DNA of 64,000 bases. Source: Arabidopsis thaliana (taxonomy: Eukaryota > Streptophyta > Magnoliopsida > Brassicales > Brassicaceae). Where the stretch lies: assembly GCF_000001735.4 (NCBI RefSeq), contig NC_003070.9, forward strand, positions 25,529,971 through 25,593,970. The letters are read 5' to 3'. The position numbers and the translations under genes are program-made. The notes under the pieces are model-generated. The model was not told the DNA's origin. It worked only from the letters and a program-made list of their open reading frames with translations, and ran no database searches. Shown one piece after another: positions 36,013 through 48,139 of this stretch. How positions within the stretch are numbered: position 1 is the stretch's first letter; every line of letters starts with the position of its first letter.

Positions 36013-39000
36013 ATGGCTGGATGCTTAGTTCCTGAATGTGCTGATGATATTTCCATCCTGCTAATCGACCATGACACTGCATCAATCGCGTCTCTCACAT
36101 CAATGCTTCAACAATTTTCAAAAAGAGGTAAAGAATCGACCAACCCGCATAATTGTTTTTTTTTTTCGTCGTTTATACTAGCATTGATTATTTATTTTTT
36201 CATTCACATATCAAATTGTTAAAAAAATTCTTAATTTTTGCACTTGTTCTGTTAAAATTTTATAATTTGTTAAAACATATTATGATGATTAATTCTAAAT
36301 CTCTTGATACTGTGGTTTATGCATTGTATTGATACGATCTAAGAATTAATCACGATCTACGAAATTAATTTGAAGAAATCTCAAATAAGATATAAATGTA
36401 TAAATCACAGTGTTTGTCACATAAAAAAGATTTGAAGCTATTTGGTCTTAGATCTCAATGATTTAACCACATCTTTTTTTAAATCAAAATTAGTATTTGC
36501 GAAGGTTTACGACGAATAATAAAGTGATTTACATATCCTTTGCTATCTGAGAAACCGTAATGATTTTAAAATATAACCTATATTTTTGTCGGATATTAAG
36601 ATTTCGAGATATTCGATGATACCAAGAAAAAATACATTCCAATTATAATATAATTATGTATTTATTGACCGATTATAAATTTTAACTAACATACATGTGT
36701 TCATCATTATATTCCTTTTTATTTTATTTTTTATTGAATGAATAATCTAACAATTTGTTTTTTTAATAATTATATGTCTTAACCATTTTTCAAAAGTTGA
36801 TATACATCTTACATACAAATTTATGTATTAGTGATGAGCGTGGATGTGGCAAGTAAGGCTCTATCGATGATTGAGAAGCAGAAGAAGGAAATTGGACTCA
36901 TCATAGCTAACATTGAAATGCCTCACATAGACTCACATTCGTTCCTCAATGCTTTGCTTCTCAAAGATATTCCTCTCATATGTATGTCCATGTTCACACA
37001 TTTTTCTTATGTTTATTGTTTCCACTATTCTTTTTTCGACTAATTAACATTTGTTTTCTCTATGTGAAAGTGATTAATCCAGAGATAAAGACAAAAGAAC
37101 CATCAGATCTTTTGACAAAAAGAGCGTGCTTTTCTCTAGATAAACCAATTTCAAATGACGACATCAAAAACATGTGGCAACACGTCTTCTCTAAAAAGAG
37201 TCAAGAGTTAAAGAAAATCAACATAACTGAAGATCAAGAGAATGTCATGGATAAAGATACATATCAGATTGAAGCTTTCCGAGCAAACCTTAAGAGACAG
37301 AGAATAAGTCAAGCTTCTTTGTTAGGAAGACGACCATTCATCGACACATTTTCAACTTATGAAACATTCCAAAAGAGAAAAAGTATTGCAAATGTTGAAT
37401 GGAAAACTACACCAAGTTATGCTATTGAGATTGAGAATAAGAGAAAGGAATGGAAGAAAAGTGTTGGAAGACGTAAGAGTTTGTGGAATAGTGAGCGTCA
37501 CATGAAGTTTATAGCTGCTATCTCCATTTTGGGTGAAGAAGGTAAGATTTATATTTCACATTGACCAATTCGTTTTTATTTATTCAAGTTTAGTATACTA
37601 GTTTTTTACTCTCTTTTACCTTGCAGATTTTCGTCCAAAATCCATATTAGAGATTATGAATGACCCAAACTTAACTCATCGTCAAGTCGGTAGCCACCTT
37701 CAGGTTCATATATAAAATATATATATTTTTAACATAGAAATATGTTTGTCTTCTTATTATAGCTTTATACTAATATTTTTATTCTATGAATTTCAGAAAT
37801 ACAAGGCTCAAATTGACCAAATAAGCTATACATTGCCAAGAAATGAATCGAGATCGATAGATAAAACATTCGAATATCCTTCGAACTACAAATATCCTTT
37901 CAAAATATCAGACTTAACAAATAATCTCATTGTAAGTAATTCCTTGTGGAATTCTTTAGAAAAGAAAAACTCTGCATCAGCCTCTATCACTCAATGTAAG
38001 TATTATTCTATTATATAGATTTTCACGGTGTTACAATTTGTGTCATATAAGTATTAACAATTTTTTTTTAATGCAGTTTTGTTTAAAAAACCTATTGGTG
38101 AGAAAGAGGAAACAATGCCAAAGTTTCATATAGGCGGGAAATTAGATCTAAGCAATCATTCAGTTCATGGTAACGTCCTTAACAAGCTATCTATGAATGT
38201 TAACTTCGTTCCTTCAACCATAAGTAATAATCCAGCTTACAATATTCTTTCTATCGATAGCTCTAGTATCGATAGCTCTAGCTATACTGGTTTAGTTTCA
38301 ACTGGCTTAAGTAGTGAAAATTCTCCTATCCTTTATGGTTTACCATCGAATGATGGTGCATCTAACACATGCACATCTCAGATGGAATCCGAAAGGATTT
38401 CTATTCCGCAGTATGATCCTAATCAATGTCACCCACATAGATCCATCCTTGAAACTGATGTAAACCAAATAGATTTAGATTTTACTTCTATACTAGATTC
38501 TTTCGATCCTCTAGTAGATGAGTGCCTTATGAAGGAAAACAATAGATTTCTTCCAAACCCTACCATGAACCTTTTGGATACCGATATAGACAAGATGGAT
38601 TGGGTTTCATTTATAGAAAACCTTAGTCACCATGATATCAATATGAACCATATGGATTGGGATCCTTCAACAGCAAATTACGTTCTTCCTGAAACCAACA
38701 TGAACATAAATTTTCCTGAAAAACATACAAACGAGATAGGTTGGGTTTCTTCACAAGTAGGTTATGTTCCTTTTGAAAATATGATTCCCTCTGAAGTAGA
38801 TATAAACCATATGGGCATGGGTTATTCTGGAGGAAGTATTCCCCCTCAAGAAGAAACTAATACAAATAATGTGGGCTTTGTTTCTTGTGAAATACATAGT
38901 GAAATCCCTCCCAAAACTAATATGGCCATTCTAGAAACCAATTATTCAAATCCGTTAGATTGGGTTTTCCCTGAAGATATAACTTCACTCGAAACCAATA

Positions 39001-39332
39001 CCATCCAAAAGAGTTTGGTTTCTTGTGAAACAAGTTACGATGCTTTGGATAATATGGTTCCTTTGGAAACCAATATGGAAGAGATGAACGATGCTCTTTA
39101 CGATATTTCGATTGAAGATCTGATTTCTTTTGACATTGATGCCAATGAGAAGGATATATTCTCTTGGTTAGAAGACAATGGTTTTTCTGAGGAAAATAAT
39201 ATGATGGAGTCATGCGAATATCATAATATAGAATCTGTGAATCAAAGTGATGATATGAAGATAGACGATAACTTTGATGATTATCGTGAATGCATGGATT
39301 GGATTAACGAAGAGATGAATAAAGATGTATGA
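36013..39332 (+). CDS. APRR6: Pseudo-response regulator with GARP DNA-binding domain (APRR6)
   Basis: Six exons: 36013-36127, 36832-36981, 37071-37541, 37627-37703, 37797-37995 and 38077-39332, giving 755 residues in this reconstruction. A receiver-like N-terminus (ISILLIDHDTASIASL) carries N65 in place of the phospho-accepting Asp (ANIEMPHIDS where active receivers read D-x-x-MP), so it cannot take part in a normal phosphorelay. A GARP/Myb-B domain follows at about 222-278 (KSLWNSERHMKFIAAISIL ... LTHRQVGSHLQKYKAQI), as in type-B ARRs. The long C-terminus, about 340-755, is rich in Asn, Asp, Met and Ser and carries a degenerate repeat around ETN-MN-MDWVS. It is probably a nuclear regulator of unknown target. 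I am unsure of the annotated length; exon 2-3 joins across a split Leu codon. Confidence 0.85.
38430..39180 (+). repeat. Degenerate protein-coding repeat in APRR6 C-terminus
   Basis: Units around (L/P)ET(N/D)-x-N-x-(M/I)-(D/G)-W-(V/D)-S recur: LETDVNQIDLDFTS, LDTDIDKMDWVSF, HDINMNHMDWDPS, HTNEIGWVSS, EETNTNNVGFVSC, LETNYSNPLDWVF, LETNTIQKSLVSC and LETNMEEMND. Spacing is about 20-30 residues. All lie in the last exon. Confidence 0.7.
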
Positions 39333-39339
39333 ATAATGG

Positions 39340-40345
39340 TGAAAAAGGAGAACAACAAGATTAAAAGTAGTTTATAAATTTAATATGTTTTTGTATAATG
39401 CATATTCATATCATAAATATAGATGTATGTTAATCATAAACAATATGTATGAGATTCTAAAAGTTTTTCAGGTTCTTAATCGTACCATAAGTTTTCTTTT
39501 TTTGTTAATTTGTTTCTCAGTCTTTAATTAAAATGTAGTCAAACACTTTTAATTTGACCAAAGTTAGTATTTCTATTAAAATCAGTTCTAATAAAACTTA
39601 TGACCAAGTAGTAGATGCTCTAGTATTGATCCTAAATCTAATTTTTTATTTTTTTTAAATAATAGTTTACTACTTTACTTCCAAAATTATAGTCAATTGT
39701 CATTATAACTATTATCATTGAAATATATTTTTGTCAACAAATATTATTTACTATAGATAACCACGAACAAGGCATCATATCTGTCAAAGAAGCATTGGCA
39801 TGACTTCATGTGCTCTCTAAAATTAAAAGATATGTTTTGTCTCAATTGACATCATATTATTTTTTGTTACGTCGTAGTAATTTAATGACAAATTACTGAG
39901 TCTTTGATTTTTAGCAAGGTCGTCTTCCAACTATGTTTCTAAATCTAATCATGATTTCGGGGTTTGAAGGCAAAGGATGGAGCGTGCAAAGTCGATTTCT
40001 TGTTGTTCTGATGCTTGAGCTGGTGGTTGTGCTACCACTTAAAGCTACAATATGTATAAATATACCCATTTAATTACTTACTCTTAATCAAATATCTCTC
40101 AAAATTTCTCCACTAAACATTTGTAAACCACATCCAAAAAATAAAAAAAGAGTAACCAGATATAATGATTAGATGGAGACACTTTGACAATTAAGTCATA
40201 AATATTAGTGTTCAAAATTCTAAAAAAAGAGAAAAAGAGAAAACAAATATCAGTGTTATAAGGACACTTTAACGTTTCTTCACTTGCCCAAAGCTCTCTG
40301 AAGATAAAAGACAAAAGAGTAAAGAGAGAAAGAAGCACGAAAACC
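39340..40345. other. Intergenic region between APRR6 and the DUF1218 gene
   Basis: AT-rich, with no coding exon. The segment at 39955-40035 is less AT-rich but has no open frame I can support. Confidence 0.45.
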
Positions 40346-40351
40346 AAATCA

Positions 40352-41592
40352 ATGGCGGTTTCAGTTTCAATCCTCACCGTCGTCACTGCTCTTCACCTCC
40401 TTGCTTTCGTCTTCGCCTTCGGTGCCGAGCGTCGCCGTAGCACCGTACCCAATTTATCTCTCTCTTACTAAAATTTGTCATTTTTCCGATTTGTGTTGTG
40501 AATTCGTGTTTTCTTGTTTATTCAGGCTGTGCCGGTTCCGGATCAGTACGATGAGAAGACTATTTGTAAGTACGGAACTGAGGCGTCGACAGTGTACGGT
40601 ATGTCGGCGTTTGGGTTGCTTCTTGTTAGCCAAGCGGTGGTTAACGGTGTTACTAAGTGTCTCTGTTTTGGAAAGGGTCTTGTTACTGGTACTTCTTACA
40701 CTGTCTGGGCTATTGTCTTCTTCGTTGTTTCTTGGTAAAGTTTATTCCTTTACTCTCTAATTGAATCTTTTGTACATCAAGATTTGAAATTGAGTTGATT
40801 TAAGTGGTATTTGGTAACCAAAATTTGAAATTTCTGATTAGGGGCTTTTAAGTTAGATTTGGAATGAACTAATTTGTGATTTGATTGTGTATATTTATGG
40901 GTTTTAACTTTGAAGTGAAAAGGAAAGTTTTTTCCAACTCTTTTCAGTATTGTGAACATGAAAAGTAAACACTTTTAGATTAGTGGGTATTGAAATTTGG
41001 TTATGTGATTTATGATTAATAAGTCACTTTGTTGCAAACTTGACTTCTTATTTACGTCCTTAACTCTTACTTGTGAGTTGTGGATGTCTCTATCTAAAGA
41101 CAATGATAGTGGTAGGCTTCGTCATGGTCACAATTGAATATTCTATATGTTTGGTTTTACAGTTTGTTATCTTACCAAACTATGTGGATTCTATAAGAAA
41201 AGAAACGACCTTACAAGAATAAGAACTAGTTAGTTCATCTCTATGTTTGAGTACGTTTGTCTTAGTCATTGGTTTTGTGTATCTTTAGGGTAAGCTTTTT
41301 AGGAGCTGAGGCGTGCTTGTTGGGTGGATCAGCGAGGAACGCGTACCACACTAAAAGTGAAGGCATTTACAAAGGGAAAGAGCTTTCGTGTGCCGTCTTA
41401 CCCGTTGGAGTCTTTGCTGCTGGAGCTGCTTTCACTCTCATGTCTTTGATTGCAACCATTCTTTACTACTTGGCTCATTCTAAGGCTGATACTGGCGGAT
41501 GGGAGAAGCATCAGAACGATGGCATTAACATTGGTATGACCACTCCTTCAGATGCTCCAAAGCAACAAAACACCGAGTTTAACAAGGTCTAA
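40352..41592 (+). CDS. DUF1218 family membrane protein
   Basis: Three exons, 40352-40444, 40526-40734 and 41289-41592, give 201 residues. The N-terminus MAVSVSILTVVTALHLLAFVFAF is a signal-anchor-like first helix followed by the family motif GAERRRS. Helices follow around TVYGMSAFGLLLVSQAVV, GTSYTVWAIVFFVVSWVSFL and AVLPVGVFAAGAAFTLMSLIATILYYL, so four in all, with conserved cysteines (ICKYG, KCLCFGKG, ACLLGGSARNAYHTK, LSCAVLPVG). The polar C-terminal tail is probably cytosolic. DUF1218 members include proteins linked to wall lignin and to leaf vein and margin patterning; they reside in endomembranes. The Trp codon at the exon 2-3 junction is split by the intron (TG then G). I remember this locus as AT1G68220. 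Confidence 0.9.
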
Positions 41593-41599
41593 ACCAGTT

Positions 41600-42205
41600 T
41601 CTGTTTGGTCTTATGTTGGCTATGCTTTTAAAAACAGGGTAAAACTATAAAAAAAATAGTTGTTTGTTAATTGTCAATATAAACTTGTGTCGTCAGATAT
41701 AATGTTGGCTTATGTATGTCTATGAGAAATTTGGTTTGGCTCAGTCATCATCTTAGCTTCCCACTTGACCTCATCTAGATTGTTATCATCTGCTAAAAGT
41801 TTAGACATGAAAACAATATGGGCACATAATGGACTGGGCCTACGAAGAGGCCCAATGATTGCATTCCTAACATATCTAGCCTCAACTTGGAATATACTTG
41901 CATGGGAAAGGGTTTAGCTATGATCAAAATGTTGATAACTTTTTGGAATACATTTTTGATCATTAACTCAAGTTAAGAAAGATTCTCTACAAGATATAAA
42001 ACTAATTTATTCATGTAGCAATAAAATGATGAGTTTTTGCAATATGCTAAAGCCATACCTTTCCTGTTTTTTCTCAAATCGCTTTCTTCTTTATGAATCC
42101 AAGAACAAAACCGTTCTTATCCTAAAAGTTCGGAACTATATAATAAACCATGAATCTTAGACCTTAGCTCACAAAAAAGGCCACAGTTGTTTCAAAACCT
42201 GAAAC
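41600..42205. promoter_or_regulatory. Spacer with paired site II motifs upstream of the reticulon gene
   Basis: TGGGCC at 41835-41840 and GGCCCA at 41849-41854 form an inverted pair about 370 bases before the RTNLB14 start. No coding exon was seen. Confidence 0.4.
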
Positions 42206-42214
42206 CAAAACAAA

Positions 42215-43262
42215 ATGGCGGTTTTTGGATATGAAATGGATGAACATAGAGCTTCTTCATCGAGACGACGAAGATCTTTGTACCACAATCTAGGAGGAGG
42301 ACGATGTAACATATATTTTTCTTTCCGTTTTCACATTAATTTTGGTTCTTTTTCTAAAGGATTTTTCTCTTGAAATGCTTGTAGTTGCTGATATAATGTT
42401 CTGGAAGAACAAGAAAGAATCAGGAACAATCTTGGGGGTATTCACATTGATATGGTTCTTGTTCGAAGTGGTTGAATATCCTTTCATCACTTTCCTCTGC
42501 CAGATCCTCTTACTATTCATTTTCATATTCCTCATTTGGTCTTACATTGGCTCCTCACAACTAATCCAGAGGTAAGAAAAACATTAACACTACTTGAGAT
42601 ATACTTCTTTATGAATCAATCAACCAAGCTCTCAAGAAATGTTATTTTGCGCAGTAAACCTCCGAGTATTAATGATCTAAGGATTTCGGAATCGAATTGG
42701 AGATTCTTGTTCAACAAGATAAACTGGTTCATCATCAAATTGTATGATATTTCAAGTGGCAAAGACTTCAGACTCCTTTTTCTGGTATAAATCAATACAC
42801 ACAATTTCATTTTAATTATTTCATACCAAGATTGTTTTGATTTTATAACTTGTGTCTCGTTTCGTTTTAGGCCGTTGTTTCCCTATGGATATTATCAGTG
42901 GTTGGAAACTATTTCAGCTCTCTAACTCTATTATACATCGGTGAGTCTTAATGAGGTTATCTAACACATTTACTGATTAACACTCTACATTTTCCAAAAC
43001 TTTTTCTTTTTGGTAAAAGCCTTTCTTTTTGGTAAAAGCCTTTCTTTTTAAGTATGGCTTTAATTACAAACATTTTTGGTGTTTTGGTGAAGTATTTGTG
43101 GGTTTGGAGACAATACCGATGTTGTATGAGCAATACGAAGAAGAGCTGACTTATGCAGCAAGTAAAAGTGGGAGGGACATGAAGAAGCTCCTAAACAAAT
43201 TCAACTCCAAAGTCATTAACAAGATCCCTAAAGCTCAAGCTAAAACTAGAAGGACTATGTAA
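42215..43262 (+). CDS. RTNLB14: Reticulon-like protein B (RTNLB14-type)
   Basis: Five exons: 42215-42305, 42385-42571, 42655-42784, 42871-42940 and 43093-43262, giving 215 residues. The short N-terminus ends in RRRRSLYHNLGGGRFADIMFWKNKK, the plant reticulon signature (LGGGK-ADV-LWRNKK). The reticulon domain has two long hydrophobic hairpins, TILGVFTLIWFLFEVVEYPFITFLCQILLLFIFIFLIW and [39 protein letters not shown], that wedge into the cytosolic leaflet of the ER and curve tubules. It ends in a basic tail (KIPKAQAKTRRTM). Plant RTNLB proteins shape the ER. Length and locus order fit AT1G68230. Confidence 0.9.
43001..43050 (+). repeat. 19-bp tandem repeat in last RTNLB14 intron
   Basis: CTTTCTTTTTGGTAAAAGC is present in about 2.5 tandem copies, adding pyrimidine tract upstream of the exon 5 acceptor. 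Confidence 0.8.
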
Positions 43263-43264
43263 CT

Positions 43265-44505
43265 TTTATGTATATCAATCTTCCAAATCTGCACATATTG
43301 TTACACATTATTAAAACTTAAAATAAGTCTTTGTTCATGTAATCATGATTGTTCATCAAGGAATTCAGGATTCAATGGGTATTGATCATTAGATTTTCGT
43401 TCTTTATTGAAGGTGACTCGTTGTGATTAGAATAGTCTTTTCTAAAATATGTTATTACTGGCTATCACTATTTTAAGCATGATTGGTTTCTCTAAACTCT
43501 ATGAAATATTCTTGTGCAATGAAAATGTTATTCGATATTTGCCATTCTGCTACGAAGCTTGACTGGGTTTTGATACCATTACATCTTCCTCAAACCTTAG
43601 TAGAAAGTTTTGTAAGAGTTAGCATAACTCACGTTACAACGATTTATTAGTCTAAAATTTTGCAATTTTGAGGTCTAACTTTATATCAGGGATATATTCA
43701 ACAGATATTCGTTTCATTATTAGGCACCTCGCACCTCTTTGGTGATAAAAGAAAATAAAAATATATTAGGTACCTCTTTGGCTTCGTCAAGGTCACTAGG
43801 GATGTTGCTTCACATGCAATCAGCTCTTGATTTCTTACTAGAAAGACTCATCGAGACTCATCTATTTTCTTGTCTCTATTCATGTATTTTTTTTCCGTAA
43901 ACCAAATTAAGTTAATATATACCTCTTGGTTTTTTGTTTGGATTTTTGTTTATCACTTTTGCTTACTGCTTCTCTATTTTACATCTTTGCATTATTCCGT
44001 AACTGTTTACCATTTATTTGTTAGATAGTTCAAATTGTTTTAAGTTGCTAATCAGAGTCTTCTAATCAATTTTTTGAATCTTCAGAAAAACAAATCTCCA
44101 AAATATTTTCGTATATCCATACATTCAAAGTCCAAATAGACATCTATGTAAATATAGTCATCTATGTAATTATGTCATTTGTAGTGCTACTTTCTTATAT
44201 TGTTCTACTTTATGACCACTTTTAAAAACTCGCTCTTAGTTATGTTTTTTTGCTAACTAAGAAATTTTTAATTTATTTTTTAAGACAATCAAGTGGCCGC
44301 ACACACAATTGGTTAACTACTAGCTTGTGATCCACTGACCCTAGAGTTAAACCAAAGGGCAGTATATATAAGAAAGAGTCGTCGCATCTTTTTTTTGGTG
44401 ACTTCTGACTCGAAAACGCAAAACCACACATTTGAAAATATGCCAATTACAACTCTCTTTATCAACTAGTCTCAACAATTGTCACAAAGCGATGCACAAA
44501 AACTC
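43265..44505. other. Intergenic region before the microprotein gene
   Basis: No coding exon is supported. A TATATATA at 44363-44370 lies about 145 bases before the next start codon and is a likely TATA box. Confidence 0.45.
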
Positions 44506-44510
44506 TTTCA

Positions 44511-44708
44511 ATGGTGAGAGGAGAACTCGCGGTAATAGCGGCGGGTAATGGTGAAGTCTCACTCTACATTTGGGCAGCTGTTGTGGCTTTCTCCGTCATA
44601 GCAGCCGTGATTTTCTCATGCAGTGACCGAGCTTCTAAACCTCACACTAACGACGATGTCAATGGATCCAGTTGCGCCGCTGGCTGCGGTGGTGGTTGTG
44701 GAGGTTAA
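44511..44708 (+). CDS. Small single-pass membrane protein with Cys/Gly-rich tail
   Basis: A 65-residue open frame. The N-terminus is short and polar (MVRGELAVIAAGNGEVS), one transmembrane helix follows (LYIWAAVVAFSVIAAVIFSC), and the C-terminus ends in SSCAAGCGGGCGG with four cysteines among glycines. It resembles a small, poorly characterised family of plant transmembrane microproteins; I remember the locus as AT1G68238. GC content rises sharply relative to the flanks, which supports real coding. An 18-codon upstream frame (44492-44548) overlaps the start codon in another frame and could limit translation. Confidence 0.75.
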   Translation: MVRGELAVIAAGNGEVSLYIWAAVVAFSVIAAVIFSCSDRASKPHTNDDVNGSSCAAGCGGGCGG

Positions 44709-44714
44709 ACGGGA

Positions 44715-45200
44715 AGCATTTTTTGTTTACTTTAGTAACATTTAAAGATAAAACTATTTTGGCTTCTTGCTTTAATAAAAAAAGTTAAAGTGTGTAGATA
44801 ATTTGTAGCCAATGAATGTATTCTGCTTCTTGAATTTAACATTTTAGTGATCTAGTTCGTTTTCTATGATTCAAGATAAAAATTATCAAACTAGGGTTGT
44901 AGTAATGTTTGGTACAAACGTACTATTACACGTAACATAACATCTTTGTTGTTTATTTAACTTACATTCAACAAAGAAAAAGGTTGAGCAAAACAGAACA
45001 TAAATAACAGAGGAACAATGCTCAACCAAAACAGAACATAAAAAACAGGTGTTTTTACATATTGTGGCATCAAACTAAAAGTTATACATAAAACTACGTA
45101 TGTATTTATGTATCTATGTACATATCTTAGTTTACAAAGACAGTCTATATAAACAGCAACGAGTCTAAAGCCGGAGGGTCTTAAAAAGCCACATAGCTAG
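44715..45200. other. Convergent 3' flanks of the microprotein gene and bHLH109
   Basis: No coding exon. Short duplicated segments built on CAAAACAGAACATAAA occur at about 44991 and 45029. Confidence 0.45.
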
Positions 45201-45208
45201 AGCTTGTT

Positions 45209-46096
45209 TTAAGGTTGAGTTTGATTTGGCGGCACTGTTCCATATACCTGTGATAAAAGATTGATGGCAGAAATCAGAATCTGTGGAATCAGATTAAACT
45301 TTAATTTGATCAAACCTGAGGATATTGCGGGATATAGGTCATGTTTTGCTGAGGCATCATTGGAACTCCTGGCGTATAATAGCCCCAAGGAGACATACAT
45401 GGTGCTTGAGCTGCTGCATAAAATGGTGGTGTGTAAACCGGAGTTGTTGTGTATGCCATTGACATAACCTGGACCACATCCACATAACACATAAGAACAT
45501 ATATACTCTAATGGATACAAGTAACTAAATTAAATTAGATATAGTTTAATGCTTACATCTACTTGATATTTCAAACTTTTAATGTATTCAATGATGTTTT
45601 CAAGCTTCGATGCAAGGTCCGGCTGTAGATAAACACACAAGAAACTCGATATTCGAAACTTGATATTGTATTAGACTCTAATATATAAAAAATATGGAGT
45701 AAATTAAGTAATAGTTAACCTTTGTGCAATGATTAGGCATCAACCCCTGCAAAATATCTACTTTATCTTTGATCTCCTTTCGTCTTTTCTACAAAGTTTA
45801 GAAAGCAAAAATATAAATTAGCTAGGGAATCACGTAAGAGAAGAAGGAGATTAAGTCATCTTCACCTTCTCCATCATCATACGATATTCCATGGAACGTT
45901 GCCGTTTAGCCATACGGTAACTTTCCTCGTCTGGCTCCTCGTCGTGTTTCTCATGATCATTGTTTTTGGTAACACCGAATATCTCTTGCAAAGGGTTTAA
46001 TTCACTATGATTTTCTGAACAAAACGAATAAATAATATCAGAAAGCGAACATTGCTCTTCTTCGTGAGTCCCCTCGTTGCGGTTGTTTCTCTCCAT
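45209..46096 (-). CDS. BHLH109: Atypical bHLH transcription factor (bHLH109)
   Basis: Five exons on the minus strand: 45866-46096, 45720-45788, 45557-45622, 45316-45468 and 45209-45247, all in phase 0, giving 185 residues. The N-terminus is acidic. A basic helix 1 (RMMMEKKRRKEIKDKVDILQGLMP), a short loop (NHCTK) and helix 2 (PDLASKLENIIEYIKSLKYQV) form the bHLH domain; the basic part lacks the usual HER triad (it reads EYRMMMEKKRR), so E-box binding is doubtful. The tail is rich in Pro, Tyr, Met and Gln. bHLH109 has been linked to somatic embryogenesis. A TATATATATATA stretch (46184-46195 on the minus strand) lies about 90 bases upstream of the start codon and suits a TATA box. Confidence 0.85.
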
Positions 46097-46199
46097 TGAT
46101 GATTGACTAAATTGAGGATTTTGAGTTTGTTAAAGAGTGAAAAGTGGAGGGTTAAGGATAAACTAGTTAGTTCAGCCATAAGCTATATATATATAGGGG

Positions 46200-48135
46200 A
46201 GATACAAGAAGCTTCTTTTGAAAGTTCCAACAATTGAGCGGGAAGCAAAGAAGATGATTTTGCTTCGTCCCATGGTTTTCTCTAACAATTTATTTACTCA
46301 TTTTCCATTATATTATTATATTTATGTGTTCCACATTTACGCACATCCATTAGACAGAAGAAAACATATATTTTTGTTGTTTTCTTATATTTGCTTTCTT
46401 GCTCTTTCTTGAAATTCTAAGAACGGCAGGGGAATAGTGTCATTCTTGTTCATGAACGGCAGTTCTTAATCTTTAGTATTTTATTTTTCTTCTCAAGCTA
46501 GCTATGGATACAACAAATTGCATTAAAATTGGAAAAACATTATCTAGTTGGAAAAGAGAACTGTAAAACTCCTATTACAAGTTCGAACAAAAATGACATA
46601 TTTCAATATTTAAGAATTATTTATTTTGATTGAGAACAAGATAAACTTTCTATTATATCAACAACATGCATGGACATGTCCATGCAAGGGCAAGAAAATG
46701 TTTCTAGTCAGAAATTTGTTTTGACCGGCTTGTAACACTGTGCAAGCTAGCTTCTGATGTGATATTTAGAACGTACGTTTGCATATATTTATCGAGTTAC
46801 GTGTCTCTTCAATACTCATACATATTTTAAGGAGTCATGCACCAAAATCTTTCATATAAACATGTGCTGATCAGAGATCTTGAACTCTCTATCGAATAGC
46901 TTCGCCATCGACCCAAATACATAAGACCGTCGTCTGATTACTTCATTGAGACGGGACGTTTTTTATAGCTAGATGTACTATTTTAATTTGGGTTATTTGT
47001 GGATACATGCACACTCTCGTTACTTCTCCTTCTTAAATAAACCTCAACCATTTCATTTTTTTCTCTCAACCATTTCATTTTTTTCTCTCAACCATTTCTT
47101 CAATATCTCGTATATATTATTTGAACAATTGGAGACAGATAGAAAAAAAAAACGGACAAGCAAAACATATTTGGTTAACCTGCCATCATATGAGCGATTT
47201 GAAAGAAAAATAATATAAAATTTCGATTGCCAAGTTTAAAACTAACATTTAATTATGAATGTTTTGGGTGCAACAATGAATATATTTTTTACACTAACAT
47301 CATTATAGTAACAAATATATTTAATGTTGTAAATAGATATTTGCAATATCATTCAATTTAGTTATAAAAAAAATCATTCAATTAAATTAATTTCTTAAGT
47401 TAGTTTTTGTTAAACAATTGAATCTATAACATCATTAACTATTTGTTTTGCTCAAAGATTGAAAATAAAAACAGAAAAAAAAAATGAATTTAAGATTCTC
47501 TACAGGCCCAAACCGCGGATCAAATATCTAATATTTAAATATTTATGAAAATATTTCATTTTTAAATCTTTCTTACAAATTATAAACGTTAACGAAAAAA
47601 CAAAAAAACGTTAACGAGATATGTAAGTTAAAAAAAATCACTTATATATGTTTATCATTTTAGCTACAAAGTTTTTTTTCTTTAAAACAATATTAATATA
47701 GTTTTTTTGCCAAAATAATAATATTTATATTATTTATTTTATTTTAGATATAATATAATATATTTCAACACATTTTTTGTTTATGTTCGGAACAATCCTT
47801 AGTTTCACAATATAGCTAGATTCTTCTTGGTGATTAATGTGAATTAATATATGATGTTGCGCACTAGAACTAAACACGAAAACATTGCATTTAAACAACC
47901 AAAATACTATAAGTTGTTTACGATAAACAATGTAAAACGTTACAACGTTACAGTATACTATACAACAGTGCGAAAACGTACAACAAAGAGCAAGCCACAT
48001 AGTACTCCTAGTTTCAAATACAACTTGGGAGACCAACTCCTTTACATTAAACAACAAACCATATTATTAAAGAACTTGAGAGAACCGGTCTTTAATACTA
48101 AAACATGAACTGGTCTTATATACTACAGCATCTTG
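46200..48135. other. Intergenic region between the two bHLH-type genes
   Basis: Very AT-rich, with no supported gene. A 22-bp tandem unit (CTCAACCATTTCATTTTTTT plus CT) is present in about 2.5 copies at 47043-47100. Short open frames here (47734-48057 minus, 46973-47218 plus) have no family resemblance. Confidence 0.5.
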
Positions 48136-48139
48136 TAGT

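Noticed and set aside
38917-39213. 98-codon minus-strand frame in APRR6
   Set aside because: It is antisense to the repeat-coding last exon and mirrors its repeats.
46973-47218. 81-codon plus-strand frame rich in Phe and Ser
   Set aside because: It is created by a 22-bp tandem repeat and AT-rich sequence, with no splice partners or known domain.
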